Of a stretch of 64,000 bases of DNA, positions 1-8,835 are shown one piece after another. The stretch comes from Neomoorella thermoacetica. GTDB taxonomy: Bacteria; Bacillota; DSM-521; Neomoorellales; Neomoorellaceae. Below the pieces are notes generated by a model. That model was given only the letters and a program-made list of their open reading frames with translations. It did no database searches and was not told the origin of the DNA. Made by a program: the position numbers and the translations under genes. The DNA lies in the NCBI RefSeq assembly GCF_001875325.1, contig NZ_MDDC01000010.1:53652-117651 (forward strand). Direction: 5' to 3'. Every line of letters starts with the position of its first letter. Positions within the stretch are counted from its first letter, which is position 1.

Positions 1-1473
1 CTTGTCCTCTTCATCAGCCGTCAGGTAATCAACCTCATTGGTAACAATCCCCTTTTCCTTATCTACCCGCCGGTAAGGGGTCTCAATAAAGCCGAATTCG
101 TTAATCCGGGCATAGGTGCTCAGAGAGCCGATCAGCCCGATGTTTGGCCCTTCAGGGGTCTCAATGGGGCACATGCGGCCGTAGTGGGAGGTATGGACGT
201 CCCGTACCTCGAAACCGGCGCGTTCCCGGGAAAGACCCCCGGGTCCCAGGGCCGACAGCCGGCGTTTATGGGTCAACTCCGCCAGGGGGTTCGTCTGGTC
301 CATAAATTGGGAAAGCTGGCTGGACCCAAAAAACTCTTTAATGGCCGCCACTACCGGGCGAATGTTGATTAAAACCTGGGGCGTGATAACATCAACATCC
401 TGGATGGTCATCCGTTCGCGTACTACCCGTTCCATCCGCGCCAGGCCGATACGAAACTGGTTCTGTAAGAGTTCGCCGACCGAACGCAGGCGCCGGTTGC
501 CCAGGTGGTCGATATCATCGGGTTTTACTTCACCATCCATGAGGCGAAGGAGATATTTGATGGTATAAATGATGTCCTCTTGGGTTAAAGTGCGGATGTA
601 CTCTTCCCGGCCGTCAACCTCCCGGGTCAGGATGCCGTGATTAAATTTCTTGTGGAGCTTATAGCGGCCGACATTGCCCAGGTCGTAGCGCCTGGGGTCA
701 AAGAACAGGGATTCCAGCAAGTTTCTGGCGCTGTCCACCGTCGGCGGTTCACCGGGCCGCAGGCGTTTATAGATTTCAACCAGGGCCTCTTCTTCAGATT
801 CCGTGTTATCCTTTTCAAGGGTGTTCTGGATACGGACGTCGTAATCAAAAAGCTCAAGAATCCGGGCGTTGGTGCTGTAGCCCAGGGCCCGGAGCAAGAT
901 TGTTACCGGTATTTTGCGGGTACGGTCAATGCGGACATAAATGCTTTCTGTATTATCGGTTTCAAACTCCAGCCAGGCGCCCCGGTTAGGGATCACCGTG
1001 GCCCCGTAAACCTTGGTCCCGTTGGCATCGATACCTTCAGCATAGTAGGCACCAGGCGAACGGACCAGCTGGCTGACAATGACCCTCTCGGCGCCATTGA
1101 TGATAAAGGTGCCCTTATCGGTCATCAAGGGGAAATCTCCCATGAAGACTTCCTGTTCCTTAACCTCGCCGGTTTCTCTGTTAATCAAGCGTACCTTGAC
1201 CCGCAGGGGGGCAGCGTAGGTCATATCCCGCTCTTTACATTCGTCCTCTGAATACTTGGGTTCGCCCAGGGAATAATCTACGAATTGCAGAATCAGGTTG
1301 CCGGTGAAGTCCTGAATAGGTGAGATATCATGGAAGAGCTCCCGCAGCCCAGTATCAATAAACCACTGGTAGGAGTTACGCTGGATTTCAATAAGGTTTG
1401 GTAACTCCAGGGTCTCTTTGATCTTGGCAAAGGTCCACCGTTCCCTGGTCCCAACCTTGACTGGATAAGCCAA
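1..1473 (-). CDS. rpoB: RNA polymerase beta subunit, N-terminal part
   Basis: The first 491 codons of the RNA polymerase beta subunit, which forms one side of the catalytic cleft. The reading frame runs off the left edge of the window, so the C-terminal half is missing here only because of the window boundary. The start is taken as TTG at 1473 (protein begins [13 protein letters not shown], a typical RpoB opening). It has a G-rich Shine-Dalgarno just upstream and no better ATG. It follows rplL on the same strand after a hairpin at 1663-1686, the usual L12-to-beta arrangement with an attenuator between them. Family identity is certain from the continuous RpoB-like translation. Confidence 0.97.
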   Translation of the reverse strand, partial: MAYPVKVGTRERWTFAKIKETLELPNLIEIQRNSYQWFIDTGLRELFHDISPIQDFTGNLILQFVDYSLGEPKYSEDECKERDMTYAAPLRVKVRLINRETGEVKEQEVFMGDFPLMTDKGTFIINGAERVIVSQLVRSPGAYYAEGIDANGTKVYGATVIPNRGAWLEFETDNTESIYVRIDRTRKIPVTILLRALGYSTNARILELFDYDVRIQNTLEKDNTESEEEALVEIYKRLRPGEPPTVDSARNLLESLFFDPRRYDLGNVGRYKLHKKFNHGILTREVDGREEYIRTLTQEDIIYTIKYLLRLMDGEVKPDDIDHLGNRRLRSVGELLQNQFRIGLARMERVVRERMTIQDVDVITPQVLINIRPVVAAIKEFFGSSQLSQFMDQTNPLAELTHKRRLSALGPGGLSRERAGFEVRDVHTSHYGRMCPIETPEGPNIGLIGSLSTYARINEFGFIETPYRRVDKEKGIVTNEVDYLTADEEDK

Positions 1474-1662
1474 AGTTCAAGTCCCCCCCACAAGAAATTC
1501 AAAAGCAAGGCACTAAAAAACCTCGCTTTTGTCAGCTAAATCCTTGCTACCTATTATTTCCATATAAGGTAATACTTAATCCTCTGCCCAAAATTAATGG
1601 CATTTTATTATGCTAGCACAAGGGGTGATAAAAGTCAAGGATAATTGCGGGCATAATAATAA

Positions 1663-1686
1663 GCCGGGGAACCTGGGGTCCCCGGC
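1663..1686 (-). terminator. Hairpin between rplL and rpoB, likely attenuator
   Basis: On the minus strand GCCGGGGA pairs perfectly with TCCCCGGC around an 8-base loop, followed by a broken T-run (TTATTATTAT). It lies just after the rplL stop and about 190 bases before rpoB. Partial termination here would lower beta-subunit output relative to L7/L12, as known in other bacteria. The weak T-run fits an attenuator better than a full terminator. Confidence 0.6.
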
Positions 1687-1697
1687 TACCGGCCCGG

Positions 1698-2078
1698 CTA
1701 TTTAATCTCGACGGTGGCGCCGGCCTCTTCGAGTTTGGCCTTGATGCTCTCGGCTTCCTCTTTGCTGACCTTTTCTTTAACCGGCTTGGGTGCTTCGTCG
1801 ACCAGGGCCTTGGCCTCTTTCAGTCCCAGGGCGGTAATTTCCCGGACGACTTTGATAACGTTAATCTTCTTGTCGCCGGCGTCCTTCAGGATGACGTCGA
1901 ACTCGGTTTGCTCTTCAGCCTGTCCTTCCGCCGGCGCGGCAGCCCCGGGGGCTACAGCCATGGCTACCGGAGCGGCGGCGCTGACGCCGAATTCATCCTC
2001 CAGAGCCTTTACCAGCTCGGACAATTCCAGCACCGTCAATCCTTTTACGGCTTCGATTATTTCCTGTACTTTGCTCAT
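1698..2078 (-). CDS. rplL: Ribosomal protein L7/L12
   Basis: 126-residue stalk protein of the large ribosomal subunit, which recruits translation factors. The N-terminal dimerisation part, an Ala/Pro/Glu-rich hinge (about residues 38-58) and the conserved C-terminal globular domain containing [16 protein letters not shown] are all present. Length is normal for the family. ATG start with AGGAGG 10 bases upstream. It follows rplJ by 20 bases in the same operon. Confidence 0.98.
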   Translation of the reverse strand: MSKVQEIIEAVKGLTVLELSELVKALEDEFGVSAAAPVAMAVAPGAAAPAEGQAEEQTEFDVILKDAGDKKINVIKVVREITALGLKEAKALVDEAPKPVKEKVSKEEAESIKAKLEEAGATVEIK

Positions 2079-2098
2079 GATGTAAATTCCTCCTTATG

Positions 2099-2629
2099 TT
2101 AAGCTGCTGCTTCTTTTTGCTTGCGGATGGCGTCGAGGGCGTAGACCAGGTTGCGCATATTGCCAGCCAGGACATTGACCAGGCCGGACAGGGGCGCCTG
2201 GAAACCGCCTACCACTTTGGCCAGGAGTTGCTCGCGGGACGGCAGGTCGGACAGGGCCTTGATCTCGTTGGTACCAACAATTTTGCCCTGCAGTACCCCG
2301 ACCTTGATCTGGAAAGTCTTGCTGTTGCGCACTACCTCGTTCAATATTTTCGCCGGGGCTACAGGATCCGTAGCGCTGAAGGCTATCGCTGTTGGACCCT
2401 GGAGGTGAGGTTCGAGGCCATCCAGGCCAAGTTCCCGGGCTGCTCGCGCCGTCAGGGTGTTCTTTACTACCTTGAATTCTACACCCGCCTCCCGCAATTG
2501 CCGGCGGAGTTTAGTCATCTCGGCCACATTGAGTCCCCGGTAGTCGGCCAGGATGGAAAGAATAGAGGTTCCTAATTTGTCTTTTATCTCCTGCGTAGTT
2601 GCCACCTTGGCCTCACGTTGCTTGTTCAT
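2099..2629 (-). CDS. rplJ: Ribosomal protein L10
   Basis: 176-residue L10, which anchors L7/L12 dimers to the 50S subunit. The conserved N-terminal domain includes [18 protein letters not shown] at about residues 29-46, and the C-terminal helix binds L12. The start ATG has AGGAGGTGG upstream. It is preceded by an L10-type leader RNA, so synthesis is probably autoregulated by the L10-L12 complex. Confidence 0.98.
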   Translation of the reverse strand: MNKQREAKVATTQEIKDKLGTSILSILADYRGLNVAEMTKLRRQLREAGVEFKVVKNTLTARAARELGLDGLEPHLQGPTAIAFSATDPVAPAKILNEVVRNSKTFQIKVGVLQGKIVGTNEIKALSDLPSREQLLAKVVGGFQAPLSGLVNVLAGNMRNLVYALDAIRKQKEAAA

Positions 2630-2639
2630 TTCGCCACCT

Positions 2640-2790
2640 CCTGTCTACTTAAAAATTAAAGCCCCCGCAGACAGGCGAGGGCAACAGCTGACTAACCGTT
2701 CAGACGGTTAACTTTTCACCTCGGCAGGCAAATTTAAGCCAGTGGCACCTGCTGTCTACGGCAAACCGGTATTTAGTTGACGGGTATATT
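2640..2790 (-). promoter_or_regulatory. Ribosomal protein L10 leader RNA
   Basis: The 150-base gap between rplA and rplJ reads on the minus strand CCGTAGACAGCAGGTGCC, then GGCTTAAA and CCTGCCGAGG. These are the conserved blocks of the L10 leader family bound by the L10(L12)4 complex. They are followed by a hairpin (GCCCTCGCC...GGCGGGGGC-like, with T-rich tail) just before the rplJ ribosome binding site. Autogenous control is inferred from family knowledge. Confidence 0.85.
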
Positions 2791-2791
2791 T

Positions 2792-3487
2792 TTATTTAAC
2801 AGCCCGCAGGGGATTGACCTTGATTCCCGGTCCCATGGTAGTGGCCAGGCTGATGCTCTTTAAATACTGGCCCCTGGCCGTGGCCGGTTTGGCCCTCAAA
2901 AGGGCGTCCATCAAGGCCTGAAAATTTTCTTTTAGTTTGCTGGCTTCAAAACTGGCTTTACCGATGGGGGCATGGATAATGGCTGTCTTGTCAACCCGGA
3001 ATTCGATTTTACCTGCTTTCACTTCTTTGACAGCCCGGGCTATATCCATGGTAACTGTGCCTGCCTTGGGGTTGGGCATTAAACCCCGGGGGCCCAGGAT
3101 GCGGCCTAATCTACCGACCAGGCCCATCATATCCGGCGTAGCGATGGCCACATCGAAGTCCAGCCAGCCCCCCTGGACCTTTTCTACCAGCTCTTCGGCG
3201 CCGACAAAGTCTGCCCCGGCCTCTTCTGCTTCTTTGGCCTTATCACCCTTGGCAAAAACCAGGACGCGCCGGGGCTTCCCGGTACCGTTGGGCAGGACCA
3301 CCGTACCCCGTACCTGCTGGTCGGCGTGGCGGGGGTCGACGCCAAGTTTTACCGCCACTTCTACCGTTTCATCAAATTTAGCGCTGGCTGTTTTCTTCAG
3401 GAGTTCAATAGCCTCATCTGGCTCATAGAGTTCCTGCCGGGAAACCAGTTTGCTAATTTCTCGATATCTCTTACCATGCTTGGGCAT
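2792..3487 (-). CDS. rplA: Ribosomal protein L1
   Basis: 231-residue L1, which forms the mobile stalk near the E site and binds 23S rRNA. The conserved signatures [18 protein letters not shown] (about 131-148) and the C-terminal TTMGPGIKV are present. Normal full length. ATG with AGGAGGG upstream. It lies 53 bases after rplK in the canonical L11-L1 order. Confidence 0.98.
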   Translation of the reverse strand: MPKHGKRYREISKLVSRQELYEPDEAIELLKKTASAKFDETVEVAVKLGVDPRHADQQVRGTVVLPNGTGKPRRVLVFAKGDKAKEAEEAGADFVGAEELVEKVQGGWLDFDVAIATPDMMGLVGRLGRILGPRGLMPNPKAGTVTMDIARAVKEVKAGKIEFRVDKTAIIHAPIGKASFEASKLKENFQALMDALLRAKPATARGQYLKSISLATTMGPGIKVNPLRAVK

Positions 3488-3540
3488 ATACTATTCCCTC
3501 CTTGTGGTACTAGCGGATTGCTCCTCCCACGGGTTAAAGG

Positions 3541-3966
3541 TCAGGCCTCTACTTCCACGCCCATGCTCCGGGCAGTTCCCTCAATCATGCGCATGGCAGC
3601 CTCAATACTGGCAGCATTGAGGTCTTTCATTTTCAACTCGGCAATTTCCCGGATTTTCTCCCGGGAAACCTTGCCCACCTTCTTGCGATTGGGCTCGCCC
3701 GAGGCCGTCTCTATACCCAGGGCCTTTTTCAGCAAAACGGCTGCCGGCGGCGTTTTGGTGATAAATGTAAAGGAACGGTCTTCGTAAACGGTGATTTCTA
3801 CCGGGATAATCAAACCAGCCTGGGAAGCCGTCCGGTCGTTAAACTCCTTGACAAAGGCCATAATATTAACCCCGTGCTGGCCCAGGGCCGGGCCCACCGG
3901 TGGGGCTGGCGTTGCTTTGCCTGCCGGTACCTGAAGTTTGACTATAGCTGCTACTTTCTTGGCCAT
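3541..3966 (-). CDS. rplK: Ribosomal protein L11
   Basis: 141-residue L11, part of the GTPase-associated centre of the 50S subunit. The N-terminal proline-rich block [16 protein letters not shown] and the C-terminal rRNA-binding domain ending in RSMGVEVE are recognisable. Standard length. It is preceded by nusG and followed by rplA in one operon. Confidence 0.98.
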   Translation of the reverse strand: MAKKVAAIVKLQVPAGKATPAPPVGPALGQHGVNIMAFVKEFNDRTASQAGLIIPVEITVYEDRSFTFITKTPPAAVLLKKALGIETASGEPNRKKVGKVSREKIREIAELKMKDLNAASIEAAMRMIEGTARSMGVEVEA

Positions 3967-3983
3967 CTTTCACCACCTCCCTG

Positions 3984-4511
3984 CTAACCTATTTTTTCAA
4001 TCTGGTTAAAATCCAGCTCAATGGGCGTCTCGCGGCCAAACATGGATACCAGGACCCTTAATTTGCCTTTATCAGCCATAATTTCTTCTATCGAACCAAT
4101 GAAATTTTCAAAGGGCCCGCTAGTCACCCTGACGTTTTCGCCAACGGAGACATCGATACGTGGCCGCGGTTCCTCAACGCCCATCTGCTGTAAGATCTGC
4201 TCGACTTCTTCTTCACGTAAGGGTATAGGTTTATTACCCGTACCCACAAAACCGGTAACCCCGGGTGTGTTACGAACCACATACCAGGAGGCATCCGTTA
4301 AAACCATTTCTACCATGACGTAGCCCGGGTAAACCTTGCGCTTGACTATCTTACGCTTGCCGTCCTTGATCTGGGCCTCGTCTTCCATGGGTACTACAAT
4401 CCGGAATATTTTATCGCCTATATTCATGGACTCAACGCGTTTTTCCAGGTTGGCTTTTACTTTGTTTTCATAGCCGGAATAAGTGTGGATAACATACCAA
4501 GCCTTTTCCAT
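3984..4511 (-). CDS. nusG: Transcription termination/antitermination factor NusG
   Basis: 175-residue NusG. It carries an N-terminal NGN domain (opening WYVIHTYSGYENKVKANL, contacts RNA polymerase) and a C-terminal KOW domain (about residues 122-170, VTSGPFENFIGSIEEI). It modulates pausing and couples transcription with translation. It sits between secE and rplK, the standard bacterial order. Length is typical. Confidence 0.97.
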   Translation of the reverse strand: MEKAWYVIHTYSGYENKVKANLEKRVESMNIGDKIFRIVVPMEDEAQIKDGKRKIVKRKVYPGYVMVEMVLTDASWYVVRNTPGVTGFVGTGNKPIPLREEEVEQILQQMGVEEPRPRIDVSVGENVRVTSGPFENFIGSIEEIMADKGKLRVLVSMFGRETPIELDFNQIEKIG

Positions 4512-4530
4512 GGTATACCTCGTTTAGCCT

Positions 4531-4764
4531 CTAGCGCAGGATCAATTTACCCAGCAGGAAACTAAAGGCCGAATCGAATACGGATAATAAAGCGGCCACA
4601 ATCAGTACCGATACCAACACCACGGTAGTGTAGGTTACCAGTTCTCGCCGGGTCGGCCAATGGACTTTTTTCAGTTCGGCCCAGGAACCCTTGAGAAATT
4701 TGGTAACCCGTTCATTGAAAGCCACTTTGTTAGCGCCCGGTTTAGCCACACTCTTGGTTACCAT
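4531..4764 (-). CDS. secE: Preprotein translocase subunit SecE
   Basis: 77-residue single-span SecE, which clamps SecY in the protein export channel. The conserved amphipathic stretch WAELKKVHWPTRREL precedes one transmembrane helix (about residues 43-65). ATG at 4764 is preferred over TTG at 4768-4770: AGGAG lies 7 bases before the ATG but only 1 base before the TTG. Confidence 0.94.
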   Translation of the reverse strand: MVTKSVAKPGANKVAFNERVTKFLKGSWAELKKVHWPTRRELVTYTTVVLVSVLIVAALLSVFDSAFSFLLGKLILR

Positions 4765-4779
4765 TTGCAAGCTCCTATC

Positions 4780-4929
4780 TTATTTCGTTTCCTTATGGAC
4801 GGTATGCCTGCCGCAGAAACTGCAATACTTCTTCAACTCGATGCGGTCGGGATCGTTCTTTTTATTTTTGGTGCTTATATAATTACGCCGTTTGCACTCG
4901 GTACAGGCGAGGGTAATTCCTACCCGCAT
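4780..4929 (-). CDS. rpmG: Ribosomal protein L33
   Basis: A 49-residue small ribosomal protein. The translation opens [17 protein letters not shown] and ends with [14 protein letters not shown], so it is the zinc-binding form with two CxxC pairs. The ribosome binding site GGAGGTGG lies upstream of ATG 4929. It sits directly ahead of secE, a common L33-SecE-NusG arrangement. Confidence 0.95.
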   Translation of the reverse strand: MRVGITLACTECKRRNYISTKNKKNDPDRIELKKYCSFCGRHTVHKETK

Positions 4930-5188
4930 TGCCGGCCACCTCCTCAGAAAGACACTCAAGATAATTTAGCATAAATATTAAGCCCTGTCAATGTTTGTTG
5001 GCGATTTTCCATTTATGATATGGCCTTAAATTATTTTCTACGTGAAAGGCGCTTTTCCCTGCTTGTCCCTTTATATTATTGCCCCTAAACCTGGAAATTA
5101 ACTTCTCCAGCGGGGTTGCTTCCGGCAGGCAATAGGATATATTAGAATGGAGTAGCCGGGTAAGTATGTATGGGAAAGGAAGTACGTC

Positions 5189-5542
5189 ATGCCTGTCCTG
5201 TTTTTGATCCTGCTCTCCGTATTCCTGGGAGCTGTAGCCCAGGTATTGTTCAAAGTCGGGGTCCAGCACCTGGGCCAGGTGGTTTTTAATCTCCAGGGGC
5301 TTGGCCGCCTGGTCTTTAGCCCCTTTGTCCTATCCGGACTGGTTGCCTTTTCTTCCAGCTTTCTCCTGTGGCTTAAAGTTCTCGCCGAGGTTCCATTGAG
5401 CTACGCCTACCCCATGGTCAGCCTGGGTTATGTCTTTGTTTTCCTGGCTGCCTGGCTCTTTTTGGGGGAAAGTCTGCCGCCTTTGCGGGTCCTGGGCCTG
5501 GCCCTGATTGTGGCCGGCATCCTGGCGATTGCCCGCAGTTAA
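5189..5542 (+). CDS. Small EamA/DMT-type membrane protein
   Basis: 117-residue, very hydrophobic protein with four predicted transmembrane helices (about 3-22, 33-58, 63-92, 96-115). It resembles a half-size drug/metabolite transporter of the EamA or ArnE type (PLSYAYPMVSLGYVFVFLAAWLFLGE is the typical conserved second half). Such proteins usually work as dimers, and the substrate cannot be read from sequence. It is the only plus-strand gene among minus-strand neighbours, so it is its own unit, followed by a terminator at 5549-5575. ATG preceded by GGAAAGGAAG. Confidence 0.8.
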   Translation: MPVLFLILLSVFLGAVAQVLFKVGVQHLGQVVFNLQGLGRLVFSPFVLSGLVAFSSSFLLWLKVLAEVPLSYAYPMVSLGYVFVFLAAWLFLGESLPPLRVLGLALIVAGILAIARS

Positions 5543-5548
5543 AAAGAG

Positions 5549-5575
5549 GGGGCGCCTAACGCGCCCCAGTTTTTT
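5549..5575. terminator. Bidirectional terminator
   Basis: GGGGCGC pairs with GCGCCCC around a 5-base loop. On the plus strand it is followed by a run of T (5570-5575), on the minus strand by TCTTTTT. It ends the small transporter gene from the left and the small hydrophobic genes from the right. Confidence 0.85.
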
Positions 5576-5579
5576 ATAA

Positions 5580-5659
5580 CTAGTTGCCGAAGAAGAGAAG
5601 AATCAATATCAGAAAGAGGATAAAAGCCCAGTTGCAAAAACAAAGCCGTCTGCCATCAT
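5580..5659 (-). pseudogene. Frameshifted YjcZ-like small hydrophobic peptide
   Basis: ATG at 5659 follows AAAGGGGGTCC and begins MMADGFVFA, but that frame stops after 16 codons. The next frame continues as CNWAFILFLILILLFFGN and stops at 5580-5582, matching the hydrophobic tail of YjcZ-type small spore-associated peptides. The two frames join if one extra T is present in the T-rich stretch around 5637-5647 (minus strand CTTTGTTTTT). That would give a 26-residue peptide. The span is 80 bases, one short of a whole number of codons. Either the gene is broken or a base was lost in sequencing. Confidence 0.45.
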
Positions 5660-5752
5660 GGACCCCCTTTCCAATCCCCCCGGGTTGTAATCTAGTCTAT
5701 GCTTCCGGCCAGCAGTCTGTTACTGGCAAAAAAACAACCGGATGGTACCGGG

Positions 5753-5863
5753 TTAAATAAAGATTATCAGGCCGACAAGCAAGAGGAGAAAGAGAAATAA
5801 CAGGCCGCCATCGGCAATAATATCCCTTGCTTCTACCTCCGATTGCATCTGCGCTTCCGCCAT
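5753..5863 (-). CDS. Small hydrophobic protein, 36 aa
   Basis: A 36-residue ORF with charged N-terminal half (MAEAQMQSEVEARD) and one hydrophobic C-terminal helix rich in Leu, Phe and Ile. GGAGGGG lies 7 bases before the ATG, a strong site. It sits next to another tiny hydrophobic ORF (5580-5659) and is followed by no other gene. Similar single-helix peptides in spore formers are often sporulation proteins of the YjcZ kind, but no firm family assignment is possible. Confidence 0.55.
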   Translation of the reverse strand: MAEAQMQSEVEARDIIADGGLLFLFLLLLVGLIIFI

Positions 5864-5982
5864 GGATATCCCCTCCATTGCCTGGAATTTGATAAGTGAA
5901 CCTGACTGCTCCCGTTTTTACTACGCAGCCATTTAACTGGCTACTGGTATTTTATGTGGCTTCCCCTTCACAAGTTACCAAA

Positions 5983-6010
5983 TAAAAAATCCCCCGTTCA
6001 GGGGGGGATT
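5983..6010 (-). terminator. Terminator after ychF
   Basis: Minus-strand AATCCCCC pairs with GGGGGATT and is followed by TTTTTATTT. It lies just downstream of the YchF stop codon. Confidence 0.85.
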
Positions 6011-6020
6011 AATAAAATAA

Positions 6021-7094
6021 CTAAACATTAAAGCGGAAGTTGATGATATCGCCGTCCTGCACAATATAATCTTTGCCTTCCAGGCGGGCCAGGCCTTGTT
6101 CTTTGACTTTATTCATATTGCCGCATCGCTCCAGGTCGGCGAAGCTAACCACCTCGGCCCGGATAAAACCCCGCTCGATATCGCTATGGATTTTACCGGC
6201 CGCCGCCCGGGCGTTGGTGCCGGCCGGAATGGTCCAGGCCCGGACTTCGTCCTCGCCAGCGGTTAGAAAAGAGATTAGCCCCAGGCGGCGGTAAATGGCC
6301 CGGGCCAGGCGGTCGATGCCCGGTTCGGAAATGCCCATTTCCCGCAGGAAGTCTTCCCTGTCGCCCGGTTCCAGGCGGGCAATCTCCGCTTCCAGCTCGG
6401 CGCAGAGAGTCAATACCGGTAAACCTTTCGGTTCGGCATAAGCCCTGACCTCTTCTTCACCGGCATAGTGCCCGGAGCGGAGCTGGTCTTCATCGATATT
6501 GACTACTATGATCATGGGCTTGGTTGTCAAAAAGCCCATATGGCGCAGGGTCTGCCATTCCTCTTCCGTTAGACCGGCTTCCAGCAGGGGCTTTTCTGCT
6601 TCCAGGGCTTGGCGGCAATGCTCCAGGGCCTCCCGTTCGGCCTGCATTTCCGGCTTGATTTTCTTGCTGGTAGAAATTCGTTCCAGGCGGGTTTCAACCA
6701 GTTGCAGGTCGGCCAGGAGGAGTTCGGCATTAATCGTCTCCAGGTCCCGCACCGGGTTAAGGCTACTTTCTACGTGGATTATACTATCATTCCGAAAGGC
6801 CCGGACCACATGGATCAGGGCGTCCACTTCCCGCACAGCGGCCAGGAAGGCCGCACCGGATCCCCTTGTCAACCCCGGGACATCGATAATCTCCAGCGTG
6901 GCAGGGGTAACCTTGCGGGGATGGTAAAGGGCCGCCAGGAAATCCAGGCGGGCATCGGGTATGGGCGCCGTCCGGATGTTGGTTTTAGTACGGCCGGCGA
7001 AGGCCGAGGTTTCAGCCTCAGCCTGGGTTAATAAGTTAAACAGGGTCGTTTTGCCTACCAGGGGTAAACCAATAATACCACAGGTCAGGGGCAA
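6021..7094 (-). CDS. ychF: YchF/Ola1-family nucleotide-binding protein
   Basis: 357 residues, full length for the YchF family of Obg-related P-loop NTPases that bind ribosomes and prefer ATP. The G1 motif GLPLVGKTT is at 9-17 and the DVPG Walker B-like motif at 71-74. There is a central coiled-coil insert and a C-terminal TGS domain (about 275-357). The G1 loop reads LPLVGKT where most family members have FPNVGKS, and the G4 region reads NIDE instead of NMSE. Both point to a diverged subgroup. Monocistronic, with its own terminator. Confidence 0.88.
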   Translation of the reverse strand: MPLTCGIIGLPLVGKTTLFNLLTQAEAETSAFAGRTKTNIRTAPIPDARLDFLAALYHPRKVTPATLEIIDVPGLTRGSGAAFLAAVREVDALIHVVRAFRNDSIIHVESSLNPVRDLETINAELLLADLQLVETRLERISTSKKIKPEMQAEREALEHCRQALEAEKPLLEAGLTEEEWQTLRHMGFLTTKPMIIVVNIDEDQLRSGHYAGEEEVRAYAEPKGLPVLTLCAELEAEIARLEPGDREDFLREMGISEPGIDRLARAIYRRLGLISFLTAGEDEVRAWTIPAGTNARAAAGKIHSDIERGFIRAEVVSFADLERCGNMNKVKEQGLARLEGKDYIVQDGDIINFRFNV

Positions 7095-7190
7095 TTTACT
7101 TCACCTCGGCTCAAGTATAGCAGTTCAGTCAGCAAAAGGGAAGGCCGTCTCTCCGGATCCGGACACCGGCGACGACGCCATGGCTTAACC

Positions 7191-7223
7191 AAAAAAACAA
7201 AACCCGGCAGCCATGCCGGGTTT
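7191..7223 (-). terminator. Terminator after the tRNA cluster
   Basis: Minus-strand AAACCCGGCA pairs with TGCCGGGTTT around a 4-base loop, followed by TGTTTTTTT. It ends the tRNA-Tyr/fMet/Thr transcript. Confidence 0.88.
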
Positions 7224-7227
7224 ATTC

Positions 7228-7303
7228 TGGAGCCCATAACCGGGATTGAACCGGTGACCTCCGCCTTACCAAGGCGACGCTCTACCTACTGAGCTATATG
7301 GGC
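7228..7303 (-). tRNA. tRNA-Thr (anticodon GGU)
   Basis: 76 bases including an encoded CCA. Acceptor stem GCCCATA/TATGGGC, anticodon loop TTGGTAA with anticodon GGT, T-loop GGTTCAATCCC. Reads Thr codons ACC/ACU. Last of three tRNAs in the minus-strand cluster. Confidence 0.95.
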
Positions 7304-7304
7304 A

Positions 7305-7380
<76 letters not shown>

Positions 7381-7396
7381 ATACTTGAGGTTATGT

Positions 7397-7482
7397 TGGT
7401 GGAGGGGGCTGGATTTGAACCAGCGAAGGCTGCGCCAGCAGATTTACAGTCTGCCCCCTTTGGCCAACTCGGGAACCCCTCC
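7397..7482 (-). tRNA. tRNA-Tyr (anticodon GUA)
   Basis: 86-base class II tRNA with long variable arm and encoded CCA. Anticodon stem-loop GCAGACTGTAAATCTGC gives anticodon GTA. First gene of the three-tRNA cluster. Confidence 0.95.
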
Positions 7483-7557
7483 ATATCCTCTTTTCCAAAA
7501 GGCAAAACTTATTTTATCACCCTTAGGAGTTTACGTCAAGGTCTGTTTTCTTGTAAA

Positions 7558-8211
7558 TTACTGGGTATCGTCGTCCCGCCGCTCCAGGTAACGCTCCAAT
7601 TTCCGTTTAACCCGCTGGAGGGCGTTATCAATGGATTTGACATGGCGTTTCAGGTCAACGGCAATCTCCTGATAGGATTTACCTTCCAGGTAGGACATGA
7701 GGACTTTCCATTCCAGGGAGCTGAGAATCTCCCCCATCTTCTCCTCGATGTCCCCGAATTCCTCCCGGCTGATAATCAATTCCTCCGGGTCGGTAATCCT
7801 TGTGCCGGAGATAATGTCCAGCAGGGTCCGGTCCGAATCCTCGTCGTAAATGGGCTTATTCAAGGAAACATATGAGTTCAGGGGAATGTGTTTTTGCCGG
7901 GTAGCCGTTTTGATGGCCGTGATAATCTGGCGGGTAATACACAACTCTGCAAAGGCCCGGAAGGAAGAAAGTTTATCTCCCCGAAAATCACGAATGGCCT
8001 TATACAGACCAATCATTCCTTCCTGGACGATATCCTCCCGGTCGGCGCCGATAAGGAAATAAGACCGGGCTTTGGCCCGCACAAAGTTCCGGTATTTGTT
8101 TATCAAATACTCCTGGGCTACCTCATCGCCCTCCTGGGCCTGGTAAACAATGTCCTCATCACCCATTAACTCATATGGTTGCCAGGATTCCTGCTGCACA
8201 TTAACGCTCAT
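7558..8211 (-). CDS. sigH: RNA polymerase sigma-H factor
   Basis: 217-residue sigma-70 family factor, the transition-state/early sporulation sigma-H (Spo0H). Region 2 (EDIVQEGMIGLYKAIRDF, DKLSSFRAFAELCITRQI) and region 4 (SLEWKVLMSYLEGKSYQEIA, then the helix-turn-helix) are clear. Start set at ATG 8211, with GGAGG 7-8 bases upstream. An upstream in-frame GTG-type extension of 9 codons lacks such a site. It lies downstream of yacP and rlmB, the order seen in Bacillus and clostridia. Confidence 0.95.
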   Translation of the reverse strand: MSVNVQQESWQPYELMGDEDIVYQAQEGDEVAQEYLINKYRNFVRAKARSYFLIGADREDIVQEGMIGLYKAIRDFRGDKLSSFRAFAELCITRQIITAIKTATRQKHIPLNSYVSLNKPIYDEDSDRTLLDIISGTRITDPEELIISREEFGDIEEKMGEILSSLEWKVLMSYLEGKSYQEIAVDLKRHVKSIDNALQRVKRKLERYLERRDDDTQ

Positions 8212-8334
8212 GTCAACGCCTCCACTCTGGATTTCCAAAGAGATAAATCAAGGAGGCCGGAATCTTGTCCAACGACAGTTCTAATTATACAAGAAACCTC
8301 CGTCAACCGCAAGAGTTAACCCCCCGCTCCCTGG

Positions 8335-8835
8335 TCACCCCCGGCGCCATCTCTCCAGGATCTTGCGCGTTGCCCGGTGAATCCGGGTATCCAGGCGTCC
8401 GTTCCCGGGATCCCCCTTGCTAGCCCTGGCTATCTCCTGCCGGGCCTGTTCCAGGTTAACCTTTAGCTCCCTGGCAGGTAAACGCAGCGCCCCCTTCCCC
8501 AGGATCATCCGCTGTTCGGCCCAATCGGAAGTAGCAACATAGACCCGACCTGTTGCAATTAAATCCCCTACCAGCCTCTCGATAACTGTATCAGCCGTTT
8601 CTCCCTCCCGGCTGTAGATGACCTCCACACCTCCCAGTTTCTCCCTTTTTTCCACAGCCCCGGGGACCTTATGGGCATCAAAGACGACTATGACCTTGCC
8701 GCCCCAGTAGGCCTGGTAGTTAATCAGCTCTGTTATTAGTTTATCGCGGGCATGCTCAAAACTTGACTCTTTTAAACGGGTTAATTCCGGCCAGTTATGC
8801 AGAAGATTATAGCCGTCCACGATCAGAACGTCCAC
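8335..8835 (-). CDS. yacP: NYN-domain ribonuclease-like protein YacP
   Basis: About 166 residues of the YacP/Rae1 family with an NYN (PIN-like) nuclease fold: VLIVDGYNLLHNWPEL near the N-terminus, VVFDAHKV, GETADTVIERLVGD and VATSDWAEQ supply the acidic site residues. In Bacillus the relative Rae1 cuts mRNA in the ribosomal A site, a role possible here but not shown. The start is probably GTG near 8835, because upstream codons overlap the rlmB end and would add a non-conserved N-terminus. GTG at about 8850 is an alternative. Confidence 0.85.
   Translation of the reverse strand: MDVLIVDGYNLLHNWPELTRLKESSFEHARDKLITELINYQAYWGGKVIVVFDAHKVPGAVEKREKLGGVEVIYSREGETADTVIERLVGDLIATGRVYVATSDWAEQRMILGKGALRLPARELKVNLEQARQEIARASKGDPGNGRLDTRIHRATRKILERWRRG

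Noticed and set aside
637..1251. 204-codon plus-strand ORF opposite rpoB
   Set aside because: It is the antisense shadow of the rpoB reading frame; it has no ribosome site and no family resemblance.
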